In this document: positions 42,428-51,155 of the stretch, one piece after another
Layout of the letters: each line of letters begins with the position of its first letter
How positions within the stretch are numbered: the stretch's first letter is position 1
DNA from: Holophagales bacterium
GTDB taxonomy: Bacteria; Acidobacteriota; Thermoanaerobaculia; UBA5066
Reading direction: 5' to 3'
Length of the DNA stretch: 64,000 nucleotides
Assembly (NCBI GenBank): GCA_016719485.1
Contig: JADJZB010000008.1
Coordinates: 186,001 to 250,000, forward strand
Program-made: the position numbers and the translations under genes
The notes under the pieces: model-generated
Seen by the model: only the letters and a program-made list of their open reading frames with translations
What the model was told of the DNA's origin: nothing
Databases searched by the model: none

Positions 42428-43950
42428 CGGAGGGCGTCTTCACCCGCACGCGAAACGGGGCGGCGCTCCCCCTCTCGCGCGTCCCCGTCTCCGATTTCGA
42501 TGCGTTCCGCGGCGCACTCCTCGGCGATCTCGCGGCCGGCCGCCGGCTCGTCTCCTTCTTCGCCACGCCGGAGGCGGGCGCGGCCGCGGCGCTCTGGGCG
42601 GTCGTCGCCGACGACGGCCCCGGGACGCTCGCCGTCGCGCGCACCGTCCTCGAAGACGACGGCTTCCCGTCGCTGACACCGGCGGCCCCGCAGGTCCACC
42701 TCTTCGAGAGGGAGATGGCCGAGCAGCTCGGCCTGAAGCCCCAGGGCCACCCGTGGCTCAAGCCGGTCCGCTACCGGCCGTCCTGGCGGGCGGGCCACGA
42801 CGCGTGGGGGAGGCCGGAGGGCGAGCCGATCCTGCCCGCCGTCGGCGACTTCTTCCGCGTCGAGGGAGACGAGGTCCACGAGGTGGCCGTCGGCCCGGTC
42901 CACGCGGGGGTCATCGAGCCGGGGCACTTCCGCTTCCAGTGTCACGGCGAGCGCGTCTTCCACCTCGAGATCGCCCTCGGCTTTCAGCACCGCGGCGTCG
43001 AGGAGTCCCTCCTCGGCGGGCCCCACCGGCAGACCGTCGCGCGCATCGAAACCCTCGCCGGCGACACGACGATCGGCCACGCGACGGCTTATGCGCAGGC
43101 GCTGGAAGCGCTCTCGGGAACCTCCGTCCCGCCGCGGGCGCAGGCGATCCGCGGCATCGCGCTCGAGCTGGAGCGCCTCGCGAACCACACGGGCGACCTC
43201 GGCGCCCTCGCGGGAGACGTCGGGTTCCTGCCGACGGCCTCCTTCTGCGGGCGGCTCCGCGGCGACTTCCTCAACATGACCGCGCTCCTTTGCGGCAACC
43301 GTTTCGGCCGCGGCCTCGTCCGTCCCGGCGGGACGCTCGTCGACCTCGACGACGCGCTGGCCGCCGAGCTCGGGCGCCGGCTGGAAGAGACCATGAAGGA
43401 CCTGCGCGGGGCGGCCGAGCTCCTCTTCGGGGCCGCGACCGTCCTGGCGCGGTTCGAAGGCACGGGCCGCGTCGATCCGGCGACGGCCGAATCGCTCGGC
43501 CTCGTCGGCCCCGCGGCGCGGGCGTGCGGCATCGACCAGGACGTCCGGCGCGACCACCCGACCGGGATCTACCGGTTCACGCACGTTCCCGTGATGACGG
43601 CCCACGACGGCGACGTGAACGCGCGCGCCTTCGTGCGCTGGCTCGAGGCGCAGCGCTCCCACGATTTCGTGAAGGCGCAGCTCGCCGCCCTCCCGAAGGG
43701 AACGATTCGCGCGCCGGAAAAGCCGATCCGGCCAGAGCACGTCGCCATCTCGCTCGTCGAGGGGTGGCGCGGCGAGATCGCGCACGTCGCCGTCACCGAC
43801 GCCGAAGGGCGCTTCGCGCGCTACAAGGTCGTCGACCCGTCGTTTCACAACTGGATGGGCCTGGCGATGGCGCTGCGCAACGAAGAGATCTCCGACTTCC
43901 CTCTCTCCAACAAGAGCTTCAACCTCTCCTACTGCGGGCACGACCTGTGA
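42424..43950 (+). CDS. hyfG: HyfG/NuoCD-like large subunit without NiFe cysteine ligands (Ehr type)
   Basis: 508 residues from GTG 42424. The N-terminal NuoC-like part (about 1-150) is followed by a NuoD/HycE-like part with GPVHAGVIEPGHFRFQCHGE, ALGFQHRGVEES and LERLANHTGDLGALAGDVGF. In [NiFe] enzymes the next motif is CGICG-x-AHS; here residues 211-219 read LAGDTTIGH. The C-terminal D-P-C-x-x-C region reads DFPLSNKSFNLSYCGHDL with a single Cys. Four-cysteine NiFe binding is impossible, so this is an energy-converting-hydrogenase-related subunit with an unknown electron acceptor, not a hydrogenase. Confidence 0.9.
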   Translation: MTEGVFTRTRNGAALPLSRVPVSDFDAFRGALLGDLAAGRRLVSFFATPEAGAAAALWAVVADDGPGTLAVARTVLEDDGFPSLTPAAPQVHLFEREMAEQLGLKPQGHPWLKPVRYRPSWRAGHDAWGRPEGEPILPAVGDFFRVEGDEVHEVAVGPVHAGVIEPGHFRFQCHGERVFHLEIALGFQHRGVEESLLGGPHRQTVARIETLAGDTTIGHATAYAQALEALSGTSVPPRAQAIRGIALELERLANHTGDLGALAGDVGFLPTASFCGRLRGDFLNMTALLCGNRFGRGLVRPGGTLVDLDDALAAELGRRLEETMKDLRGAAELLFGAATVLARFEGTGRVDPATAESLGLVGPAARACGIDQDVRRDHPTGIYRFTHVPVMTAHDGDVNARAFVRWLEAQRSHDFVKAQLAALPKGTIRAPEKPIRPEHVAISLVEGWRGEIAHVAVTDAEGRFARYKVVDPSFHNWMGLAMALRNEEISDFPLSNKSFNLSYCGHDL

Positions 43951-43960
43951 GGAGGCCGGG

Positions 43961-44746
43961 ATGATCAGGACCCTCCTCGCGCGGATGTCCCAGAAGCACC
44001 GGACGATCCTCTGGCCGGACGGCCCCGCTCCGGCGCTCGCCCAGCGTTACCGCGGCCTTCCGGCGATCGACACGGCCCGCTGCCCCGAGGGGTGCCGCGA
44101 CTGCGCCAGCGTCTGCCCCACGGAGGCGATCTCGTTCGCCGGAGGAAAGCCGCAGCTCGACCTCGGCCGCTGCCTCTTCTGTCCCGAGTGCGAGGCGGCG
44201 TGCCCCGAGAAGGCGATCTCGTTCACGAGCGACTACCGGCTCTCGGTCCGCGCGCGCGACGACCTCCGCCTCGAGGGGGCGGCGCTGCCGCTCGCGAAGG
44301 CGCTCGATGCGAAGCTCCTCTCGCTCTTCGGCCGGTCGCTGAAGCTCCGGCAGGTGAGCGCGGGGGGGTGCAACGCCTGCGAGGCCGACGTGAACGTCCT
44401 CGGGACGATCGGCTGGGACCTCGGGCGCTTCGGCATCCAGGTCGTCGCCTCGCCGCGGCACGCGGACGGACTCCTGATCACCGGCCCCGTCACGAAGAAC
44501 ATGGAGCTCGCGCTGAAGAAGACGTGGGACGCCGTTCCGCCGCCGAAGATCGTCATCGCCGTCGGCGCCTGCGCGATCTCGGGCGGGCCCTACCACGACC
44601 GCCCCGAGCAGCTCGGAGGGGCCGCGGCCGTCGTTCCCGTCGACCTCTTCGTCCCGGGTTGTCCGCCCCACCCGCTCACGATCCTCGACGGTCTCCTCAG
44701 GCTCCTCGGAAGGCTCGAGGACGAGGGCCGGGTCCCGCCACGCTGA
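43961..44746 (+). CDS. hyfI: Fused ferredoxin (HycF-like) and HyfI/NuoB-like small subunit
   Basis: 261 residues, ATG. Residues about 40-90 form a two-cluster ferredoxin: CPEGCRDCASVCPTEAI and CLFCPECEAACPEKAI, eight Cys for two [4Fe-4S]. Residues about 125-255 are NuoB-like, with GGCNACEADVNVLGTIGWDL, VAVGACAISGGPYHD-like VIAVGACAISGGPYHDRPEQ, and VPGCPPHPLTILDGLL, so the proximal (N2-type) cluster ligands are present. Electrons can thus run from an external donor through three clusters to the large subunit. In formate hydrogenlyase these are two genes; here they are one chain. Confidence 0.92.
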   Translation: MIRTLLARMSQKHRTILWPDGPAPALAQRYRGLPAIDTARCPEGCRDCASVCPTEAISFAGGKPQLDLGRCLFCPECEAACPEKAISFTSDYRLSVRARDDLRLEGAALPLAKALDAKLLSLFGRSLKLRQVSAGGCNACEADVNVLGTIGWDLGRFGIQVVASPRHADGLLITGPVTKNMELALKKTWDAVPPPKIVIAVGACAISGGPYHDRPEQLGGAAAVVPVDLFVPGCPPHPLTILDGLLRLLGRLEDEGRVPPR

Positions 44747-44762
44747 TGCGAGGGACGTCCTG

Positions 44763-45131
44763 ATGCACGAGCTCTCCCTCGTCGCCGACATCTACCGCAC
44801 GGCCCGCAAGGCGGTCGACGACACCGGCGCCGGCCCGCACCGGATCGAGGTCGTCCGCCTCGCCGTCGGCGAGCTGGCCGCCGTGGAGCCCGATCTCCTC
44901 GTATTCGCCTGGGAAGCGGTGACGGCGGGGACGCCCGACGCAGGCTCCCGCCTCGACGTCGACTTCCGGCCCGCGAAGCAGACCTGCGCCGCCTGCGGCG
45001 TCATCCCCGAGCGCGCGGCCGGAACCTGGCTGCGCCTCTGCCCGCGCTGCCAGGGGCCGCTCGGGATCGAAGGGGGTGACGAGCTCGACGTTTTGAACGT
45101 GACGTTCGAGGAGCCGGACGCGCCGGGCTGA
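44763..45131 (+). CDS. hypA: Hydrogenase maturation nickel chaperone HypA
   Basis: 122 residues, ATG 16 bases after hyfI. MHELSLVADIYRTARKA gives the N-terminal Met-His-Glu nickel site. The zinc site is formed by CAACGVIPERA and LCPRCQGP. ELDVLNVTFEEP ends the protein as usual. HypA delivers Ni to [NiFe] hydrogenase or urease. Its place at the end of an operon whose large subunit lacks the Ni ligands is puzzling; it may serve a hydrogenase encoded elsewhere. Confidence 0.93.
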   Translation: MHELSLVADIYRTARKAVDDTGAGPHRIEVVRLAVGELAAVEPDLLVFAWEAVTAGTPDAGSRLDVDFRPAKQTCAACGVIPERAAGTWLRLCPRCQGPLGIEGGDELDVLNVTFEEPDAPG

Positions 45132-45214
45132 CCCGCCCGGGGCGCGGCAGACGCCCGGTTCTGCTGCAGCCGCGCTTCGTCCGGTGACGCCACTCGGGTA
45201 GGCTCGGTCGCACC

Positions 45215-47635
45215 ATGAGCGAGCCCGGCGGAGACGACAGCCCGTTCAGCAGAGCCGCGACCATGGACGCCGACGGCGTCCCCCCGCCCGCCGCGCCGGA
45301 GAAGCTCCCCGCGCAGATCGGCGGCTTCCCGATCCTGAGAAAGCTCGGCGAGGGCGGGATGGGGATCGTCTACGAGGCCGAGCAGCAGAGCCCGCGTCGC
45401 CGCGTCGCCTTGAAGGTGGTCCGCGGCGGCCAGTTCGTCGACGAGACCTACCTCCGGATGTTCCGCCGCGAGGCGGAGACGCTCGCGCGGCTCGTCCACC
45501 CGAACATCGCGGCGATCTACGAGGCGGGACGGACCGAGGACGGCCAGCACTTCTTCACGATGGAGCTCGTCGCCGGCGAGACGCTCGGTGCCCATGCGCG
45601 GAGCCGTCTCGGCGGCGAGAGCCCGGGACCCGACGCGCTCCGGGAACGGATGAGGCTCTTCGGGACGATCTGCCGCGCGGTGAACCACGCGCACCAGCGC
45701 GGAGTCATCCACCGCGACCTGAAGCCCTCGAACATCGTCGTGACCGAGTCGGGCGAGGTGAAGATCCTCGACTTCGGCCTCGCGCGGATCACCGACGCGG
45801 ACGTCGCCGTCGGGACGGTGATGACCGAGCTCGGGAAGATCTGGGGGACGCTGCCGTACATGAGCCCGGAGCAGACACGGGGCGACAGCCGCGACATCGA
45901 CTTCCGGTCGGACGTCTACTCCCTCGGCGTCGTCCTCTACGAGCTCCTGACGGGCAGCAAGCCCTACGACACGCAGACGGGCTCCCTCGTGCAGGCCATC
46001 CAGACGATCTGCGAGGCGCCGCCCCGGCCGCTGAAGGAAGCGGCGGGAGGGACGGCGATCGACGCCGACCTCCAGACGATCGTGGCCAAGGCGCTCGAGA
46101 AGGAACCGGACCAGAGGTACCAGACCGCGATGGCCCTCGCGGAGGACGTGGAGCGCTGGCTCGCGCGGCGGCCCATCCTCGCCCATCCGCCGAGCACCTT
46201 CTACCAGCTCCGCAAGCTCGCGGCCCGGCACAGGGGGAGCGTCGCGGCGGCCGGCGCGATCGCCGGGCTGCTCGTGGCCCTGGCCACGACGATGGTCGTG
46301 CAGGCCCAGCGCGTGAGGAAGGAGCGCGACCGCGCCACGGCCGAGGCGGCGAGGGCGGGCGCGATCAACGCCTTCCTCCAGGATGCGCTCGGCGCGGCCG
46401 ACCCGTGGGGAAAGGGCTCGCGCAACGTGGCGCTGCTCGACGCCCTCAGGCAGGCGCAGGCGAAGGCGGAGACGGCGTTCCGGGGCCAGCCCCTCGTCCA
46501 GGCCGAGGTGCTCCAGACGATCGGCACCACGCTTTCGAACCTCGCGGAGTTCCCCGAGGCCGAGAAAGCGCTCCGGGCCTCGCTCGAACTGCGTGCGGCG
46601 GCGGCCGGGAGGAGGAGCGCGGAAGCCGGGGCGTCGTACAGCGGACTCGCGGGCCTCTACGAGGCGTGGCGAAAGTTCGACGAATCCGAGGCGAACGGTC
46701 GAGAGGCCGTCGCGATCACGCGCGACGTCTACGGGGCGGACAGCCTCGACGCGGCCGCCGCTCTCGGCGACCTCGCGACGGCCCTGCGCCGCAAGGGGAA
46801 GCTCCCGGAAGCCAAGGCGCTCGCCGAGGAGATGCTGCGTATCGCACGGGCGAACGGCGGCGCGAGGGGAAAGGCGAACGGACGGGGCGTCGAGCCCGGG
46901 CGGGTCGAGACGAACGCGCTCCGGAACCTCGGGAGCATCGCGGTCGAGAAGCGGGACGGGAAGACCGCCGAGACCCTCGCGCGCGAGCTGCTGTCGCTGC
47001 TCCGGGCGCGGCACCCGGCGGGGCACCCGGAGGTCGCGAACGCGCTGAACGATCTCGCCGCGGCGCAGGTCCTGAACGAGGACTTCGCGGGCGCGGAGAA
47101 GAACTACCTGGAAGCCGTGGAGATGGCGACCGCGCTCCTCGGGGCGGAGCACCCCGAGGTCGCCAGCATGCGCGAGAACCTCGGGGGCGTCTACCTGCGC
47201 AACGGCCGCCTCGACGAGACCGCGCGCATCCTCGAGGAGGTGCTCGCCATCCGGCGCAAGGCGCTCGGGGACGACTCGGAGCCGGTGGCGCGGACGCTCA
47301 CGAACACGGCGTTCGTCTACATGAAGGCCGGCAACGACGGGGCCGCCGAGCGGACGTACCGGGAAGCCGTGGAGCGGCTGGGCAGGAAGCTCGGGCCCGA
47401 GCATGCCGACGTCGGCCTCGCGCTCGCGTGCATGGGAGACGTCCTGCGCAAGCGGGGCAAGTTCGGCGAGTCCGAGGCCACGCTGCGCCGCGCGCTCGAC
47501 GTCCTCGTGAAGACGGGCGGCGAGGACGGCGGGATGACGCAGTGGACGCTCAAGGCGTTCGTCAACCTCTACACCGCGTGGGGCCGGCCGGCCCAGGCGG
47601 CGGCGTACACCGCGAGGCTGGCGCCCGCGAAGTAG
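45215..47635 (+). CDS. Transmembrane Ser/Thr protein kinase with TPR repeats
   Basis: 806 residues. The PknB-type kinase domain (about 35-300) has LGEGGMGIVYEAE, VALKVV with the catalytic Lys, VIHRDLKPSNIVVTESGE, ILDFGLARI and LPYMSPEQTRGD. A single membrane helix sits at about 340-358 (AAAGAIAGLLVALATTMVV). The outer part is a string of TPRs (about 370-800; repeated A-x-x-LG-x-EHPEVA and LA-LE-R patterns). This kinase-TM-TPR layout is common in Acidobacteriota and Myxococcota. The signal and target are unknown. Confidence 0.93.
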   Translation: MSEPGGDDSPFSRAATMDADGVPPPAAPEKLPAQIGGFPILRKLGEGGMGIVYEAEQQSPRRRVALKVVRGGQFVDETYLRMFRREAETLARLVHPNIAAIYEAGRTEDGQHFFTMELVAGETLGAHARSRLGGESPGPDALRERMRLFGTICRAVNHAHQRGVIHRDLKPSNIVVTESGEVKILDFGLARITDADVAVGTVMTELGKIWGTLPYMSPEQTRGDSRDIDFRSDVYSLGVVLYELLTGSKPYDTQTGSLVQAIQTICEAPPRPLKEAAGGTAIDADLQTIVAKALEKEPDQRYQTAMALAEDVERWLARRPILAHPPSTFYQLRKLAARHRGSVAAAGAIAGLLVALATTMVVQAQRVRKERDRATAEAARAGAINAFLQDALGAADPWGKGSRNVALLDALRQAQAKAETAFRGQPLVQAEVLQTIGTTLSNLAEFPEAEKALRASLELRAAAAGRRSAEAGASYSGLAGLYEAWRKFDESEANGREAVAITRDVYGADSLDAAAALGDLATALRRKGKLPEAKALAEEMLRIARANGGARGKANGRGVEPGRVETNALRNLGSIAVEKRDGKTAETLARELLSLLRARHPAGHPEVANALNDLAAAQVLNEDFAGAEKNYLEAVEMATALLGAEHPEVASMRENLGGVYLRNGRLDETARILEEVLAIRRKALGDDSEPVARTLTNTAFVYMKAGNDGAAERTYREAVERLGRKLGPEHADVGLALACMGDVLRKRGKFGESEATLRRALDVLVKTGGEDGGMTQWTLKAFVNLYTAWGRPAQAAAYTARLAPAK

Positions 47636-47641
47636 AATAGA

Positions 47642-47662
47642 AAATCAAGACCTGACCCCCTA
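47642..47662. repeat. Short motif resembling scattered intergenic repeats
   Basis: AAATCAAGACCTGACCCCCTA lies at the end of the phosphatase gene and overlaps its stop. Its reverse complement has the form GGGGTCAGGTCTTGATTTT, which I recall as a recurrent intergenic motif in environmental genomes. Only one copy is present in this window, so the call is weak. Confidence 0.25.
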
Positions 47663-48607
47663 CGGGGCCCGGAGAATCCGGACCTGGTCGCCCACGATCT
47701 CGAGGGCGGAGGACGGGCCTCCGTAGTGGCGCGACAAGCCGACGTCGATGCGCCAGACGCGCTCCGCGCAACCGGACGTGACCTGGTCCTTCTGCACGGT
47801 GTGGCCCACCACCATCCGCGACGCGCCGAGCTTCTCGAGAGCCTCTGCGAGGAGGCGGCAGTCGGCCTCGTCGGTGTCCTTCGAGTAGTGGCGGCTCCAG
47901 ACGGGGCCGTCCGGGCCGAGAAGGAGATCCGGCGGGCAGGGTCGCTCCCCGCGAAGCCATTCCCTCGACTCCTGGTTGAGCCTTTCGACGCCGTACTCCG
48001 CCACCTGTGGCAGCACGCCCCCGTGGACGAAGACCGTGTTCCCGACGACGGCCACCACGTTCCGCGTGGCCAGGCGAAGGGCCTGGGGCCCCCCGGGCTT
48101 GAATGCCTTGATCCGCGCGAGTACCGCGGCAATGACGGTTTCCGGCGGGGCTCCAGCGAGACCCGGAACGGGCTTGTCGAGAAAATCCGCGAAGCCGTCC
48201 GGGGAGACGGAGCGGACGTCGCCCTTCACGTTCATGAACTCGTGGTTCCCGTTCAGCACGTGGACGGCGCCCCCGGCAGCCGCGGCCTCCCTCGCGAGGC
48301 GGTCGAAGAGGTCGAGGATCTCCGGCTCGTCGTCTCCGCGGTCGAGCTGGTCGCCCGTCTGCACGAGCACCAGGTCCCCGCCGATCCACCCGTCCCGCTC
48401 GTCGATCGCCCCGGCGAGACGCAGCACCCTCCGGGTCGCCTCGAGGTCGCCGTGGAGATCGCCGACCGCCACCAGGCGCCGCGGAGCCGGAAACCGCGTG
48501 GAGACGTCGAGCGCGCCCCGCACCGCAGGCCGCTCGACGGCCCCGCCGGCGCAGGCCGTCGCCAGGCAGACGACCCCCACGAGAACACCGAACCGTACAG
48601 ATCTCAT
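47660..48607 (-). CDS. Shewanella-like metallophosphatase, lipoprotein
   Basis: 315 residues. The lipoprotein signal ends LATACAGG (lipobox Cys at about residue 19). Metallophosphatase motifs in order: VAVGDLHGDLEATRRVL, VQTGDQLDRGDDE, LNGNHEFMNVKGD, FVHGGVLPQVAEYG and VGHTVQKDQ. This spacing is that of the Shewanella-like (SLP) branch of PPP-type phosphatases. It probably faces the periplasm, bound to a membrane. The substrate is unknown. It is convergent with the kinase gene, 24 bases apart, but a functional pairing is only a guess. Confidence 0.88.
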   Translation of the reverse strand: MRSVRFGVLVGVVCLATACAGGAVERPAVRGALDVSTRFPAPRRLVAVGDLHGDLEATRRVLRLAGAIDERDGWIGGDLVLVQTGDQLDRGDDEPEILDLFDRLAREAAAAGGAVHVLNGNHEFMNVKGDVRSVSPDGFADFLDKPVPGLAGAPPETVIAAVLARIKAFKPGGPQALRLATRNVVAVVGNTVFVHGGVLPQVAEYGVERLNQESREWLRGERPCPPDLLLGPDGPVWSRHYSKDTDEADCRLLAEALEKLGASRMVVGHTVQKDQVTSGCAERVWRIDVGLSRHYGGPSSALEIVGDQVRILRAP

Positions 48608-48658
48608 GACATCGATTCTAGATCCCTCCCTCCCCGATTCCCTTCAATCCCCCATTCC

Positions 48659-48742
48659 GTGCCAGGCATGAAGTCGTGTATTTCGAATGCCCCCGCTTGG
48701 TGCCACCCCCGCTTGGTGCCAGGCGTGAACTCGTGTATTACG
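48659..48742. repeat. Two direct repeats in intergenic DNA
   Basis: Two near-identical 27-base units, GTGCCAGGC(A/G)TGAA(G/C)TCGTGTATT(T/A)CG, lie at 48659-48685 and 48716-48742, 57 bases apart. CCCGCTTGGTGCCA also occurs twice between them. The stretch 48608-48759 holds no gene. This is a candidate REP-type or other scattered repeat remnant; no transposase is nearby. Confidence 0.75.
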
Positions 48743-48759
48743 GTTGCCGATGGGATCGG

Positions 48760-51121
48760 TCAGCCTCCGGCTGAGATGCGCGCCGCGGCGACCAGCACCT
48801 GCCCCAGCGCGATGCCGCCGTCGTTCGGCGGGACGAGGCGGTGTGCGAAGAGCTGGAAGCCGTCCGCGGCGAGACGCGCGCTCGCGCGCCCGAAGAGGAG
48901 GCGGTTCTGGAAGCAGCCCCCCGAGAGCGCCACGCGCGGCGCGCCGGCAAGGCGTGCCACGGCGGCGATGCCGTCGACGAGCGCGTTGTGGAAGCGGGCG
49001 GAACGGATCGCGACCCCGACGCCGCGTGCGCCGTCCTCGAGCAGGGCGAAGGCGAGCGGGCCCCAGTCGAGGGTCGCCGGGGCGCCGGAGACCGCGCTCG
49101 CGACGAGAGGGAACGGGTAGGCGCCCCGTTCCGAAGGGTCCGCGAGCGCCTCGAGCGCCATCGCGGCCTGCCCCTCGAAGCCGGCTCTCGGGTGGAGGCC
49201 GACGAGCGCCGCGACGGCGTCGAAGAGGCGGCCGGCGCTCGTCGTCATGGGACTGCGCGTGCCGGTGGCGAGCATCCGCGCCAGGAGCGTGCGCTCGGCG
49301 CCGGAGAACGACGCGACGGGGGAGAGATCGTCGCGGCCGAGAGCCGCCTCCCCGAAGAGCTCGAACAGGAGCGCGAGCGCGGCCCGGCGCGGCTCCTTCA
49401 CGGCGGCGTCTCCTCCGGGGAGGCGGAAGGGGCGCAGGTGCGCGACGCGGGTGTAGCCCGCCGCATCGCCGAGGAGGAACTCGCCGCCCCACACCGTCCC
49501 GTCGGTCCCGTAGCCGGTCCCGTCCCACGTCACGCCGAGCGCCGGGCCCTCGACCCCGTTCTCCGCGAGGCAGGAGGCGAGGTGCGCGTGGTGGTGCTGG
49601 ACGGGCACGAGGCGGAGGCGCCCCTCGCGCGCAGCCGCGAGGATCGCCGGCGGGAGCGGCCCCTCCGACTCGTCCCCCCGCCGCCGCGCGGCGCGCCCAG
49701 CGCGTCGAGAGGTAGTCGGGGTGGAGATCGTGTGCGATCGCGACGGGGGCTGCCTCCCAGAGGCGCAGGAGGTCGGCGACGACCCGCTCGAACGCGGCGA
49801 GCGCCTCGGGGGTCTCGAGGTCGCCGACGTGCTGCGAGAGGACGACCTCGCTTCCGATCCCGAGGCCGACGACGTTCTTCAGGTGCGCTCCGACGGCGAG
49901 GATCGGCGGCAGGTGCACGCGGACCGGGACGGGGAGGGGAGCGAACCCCCGCGCCCTGCGCAGGAGCTGCAGCGCGTCGCCGTGGAGCCATCCGACGCTG
50001 TCGTCCACGTGCCGCTCCACGGGGCGGTCGTGAACGAGAAAGAGGTCGGCGATCGAGCCGAGCCGCGCCACCGCCTCGCGTTCGTCCGTCGCGATCGGCT
50101 CGTCGGAAAGGTTGCCGCTCGTGGCGACGAGCGGGGCGTCGACCGCCGCGAGGAGGAGGTGGTGGAGCGGCGTGGAGGGGAGCATCACGCCGAGACGGGT
50201 CGACTCGGGCGCGACGTTCGGGGCGACGAGCGCGGTCGCGCCGTCCGGGCCGAGCCGCGGCAGGAGAAGGATCGGCGCCTCGGGCGAGAGGAGCCAGCGT
50301 TCGACGGCGCCCGAGACCTCGCAGAGGGCCCGGGCCGCCGCGACATCCCGCACCATGACTGCCAGCGGCTTCTCGCGCCGCACCTTCCCGGCGCGCAGTC
50401 GTGCGACGGCGTCTTCGTTGCGCGCGTCGCAGCAGAGGTGAAAGCCCCCGAGGCCCTTCACCGCGACGACGCGCCCGTCCAGGAGCGCGGCCGCCGCGCC
50501 CCGCAGCGCCTCGTCGTCGCGCGCGACGCCCTGGCCGATCCGGTTCCAGAGCGCGAGCCGCGGCCCGCAGGCGGGACACGCCGTCGGCTGCGCGTGGAAG
50601 CGCCGGTCGCGCGGCTCCTCGTACTCGCGGCGACAGGCGGCGCAGAGGGTGAAGCCGCGCATCGTCGTGTTCCGCCGGTCGTAAGGGAGCGCGCGGACGA
50701 TGGTGAACCGCGGGCCGCAGTTCGTGCAGTTCAGGAACGGGTAGCGGTACCTGCGGTCGGCCGGGTCGTCCAGCTCGGCGAGGCAGTCGTCGCACGTCGC
50801 GAGGTCGGGGAGAACCGAGACGCTCTTCTCGCCCTCACCCGTGCTCATCCGTATCTCGAACGCCGTGAACCCCGCGGGCGCCAGCCACGTGACGGAGACG
50901 CTCCTCACCACGGCCCGTGGCGGCGCCTCGGCCGCGAGCCGGGTGCGGAACGCGTCGAGCGAGGCGGCATCGCCCTCCACCTCGACCTCCACGCCCCGCA
51001 CGTCGTTGAGGACCCAGCCAGAGAGACCCAGCTGGGTCGCGAGACGGTAGACGAAGGGGCGGAAGCCGACCCCCTGGACCGCGCCTCTCACCTCGACGCG
51101 CAGCCGCCGGACTTCGCTCAG
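48760..51121 (-). pseudogene. hypF: HypF carbamoyltransferase, single-base frameshift
   Basis: About 787 codons over two frames. N-terminal acylphosphatase domain (VRGAVQGVGFRPFVYRLATQ), zinc fingers (CDDCLAELDDPADRRYRYPF, NCTNCGPRF, CAACRREYEEP, CPACGPRL) and a YrdC-like domain (VAVKGLGGFHLCCDA, TSGNLSDEPIA) are in one frame to HDLHPDYLSTRWARR. The Kae1-like part (VPVQHHHAHLASCLAENG, LSGGCFQNRLL) is in the next frame. The change falls in a run of six C on the plus strand (49674-49679); five would restore the frame. HypF makes the CN ligands of [NiFe] hydrogenase. The start is CTG 51121, six bases after AGGAGG. It lies just downstream of selB. Confidence 0.9.
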
Positions 51122-51155
51122 GCTCTCCCTCCTCCGGGCCTCGCTCCTCCGGGCC

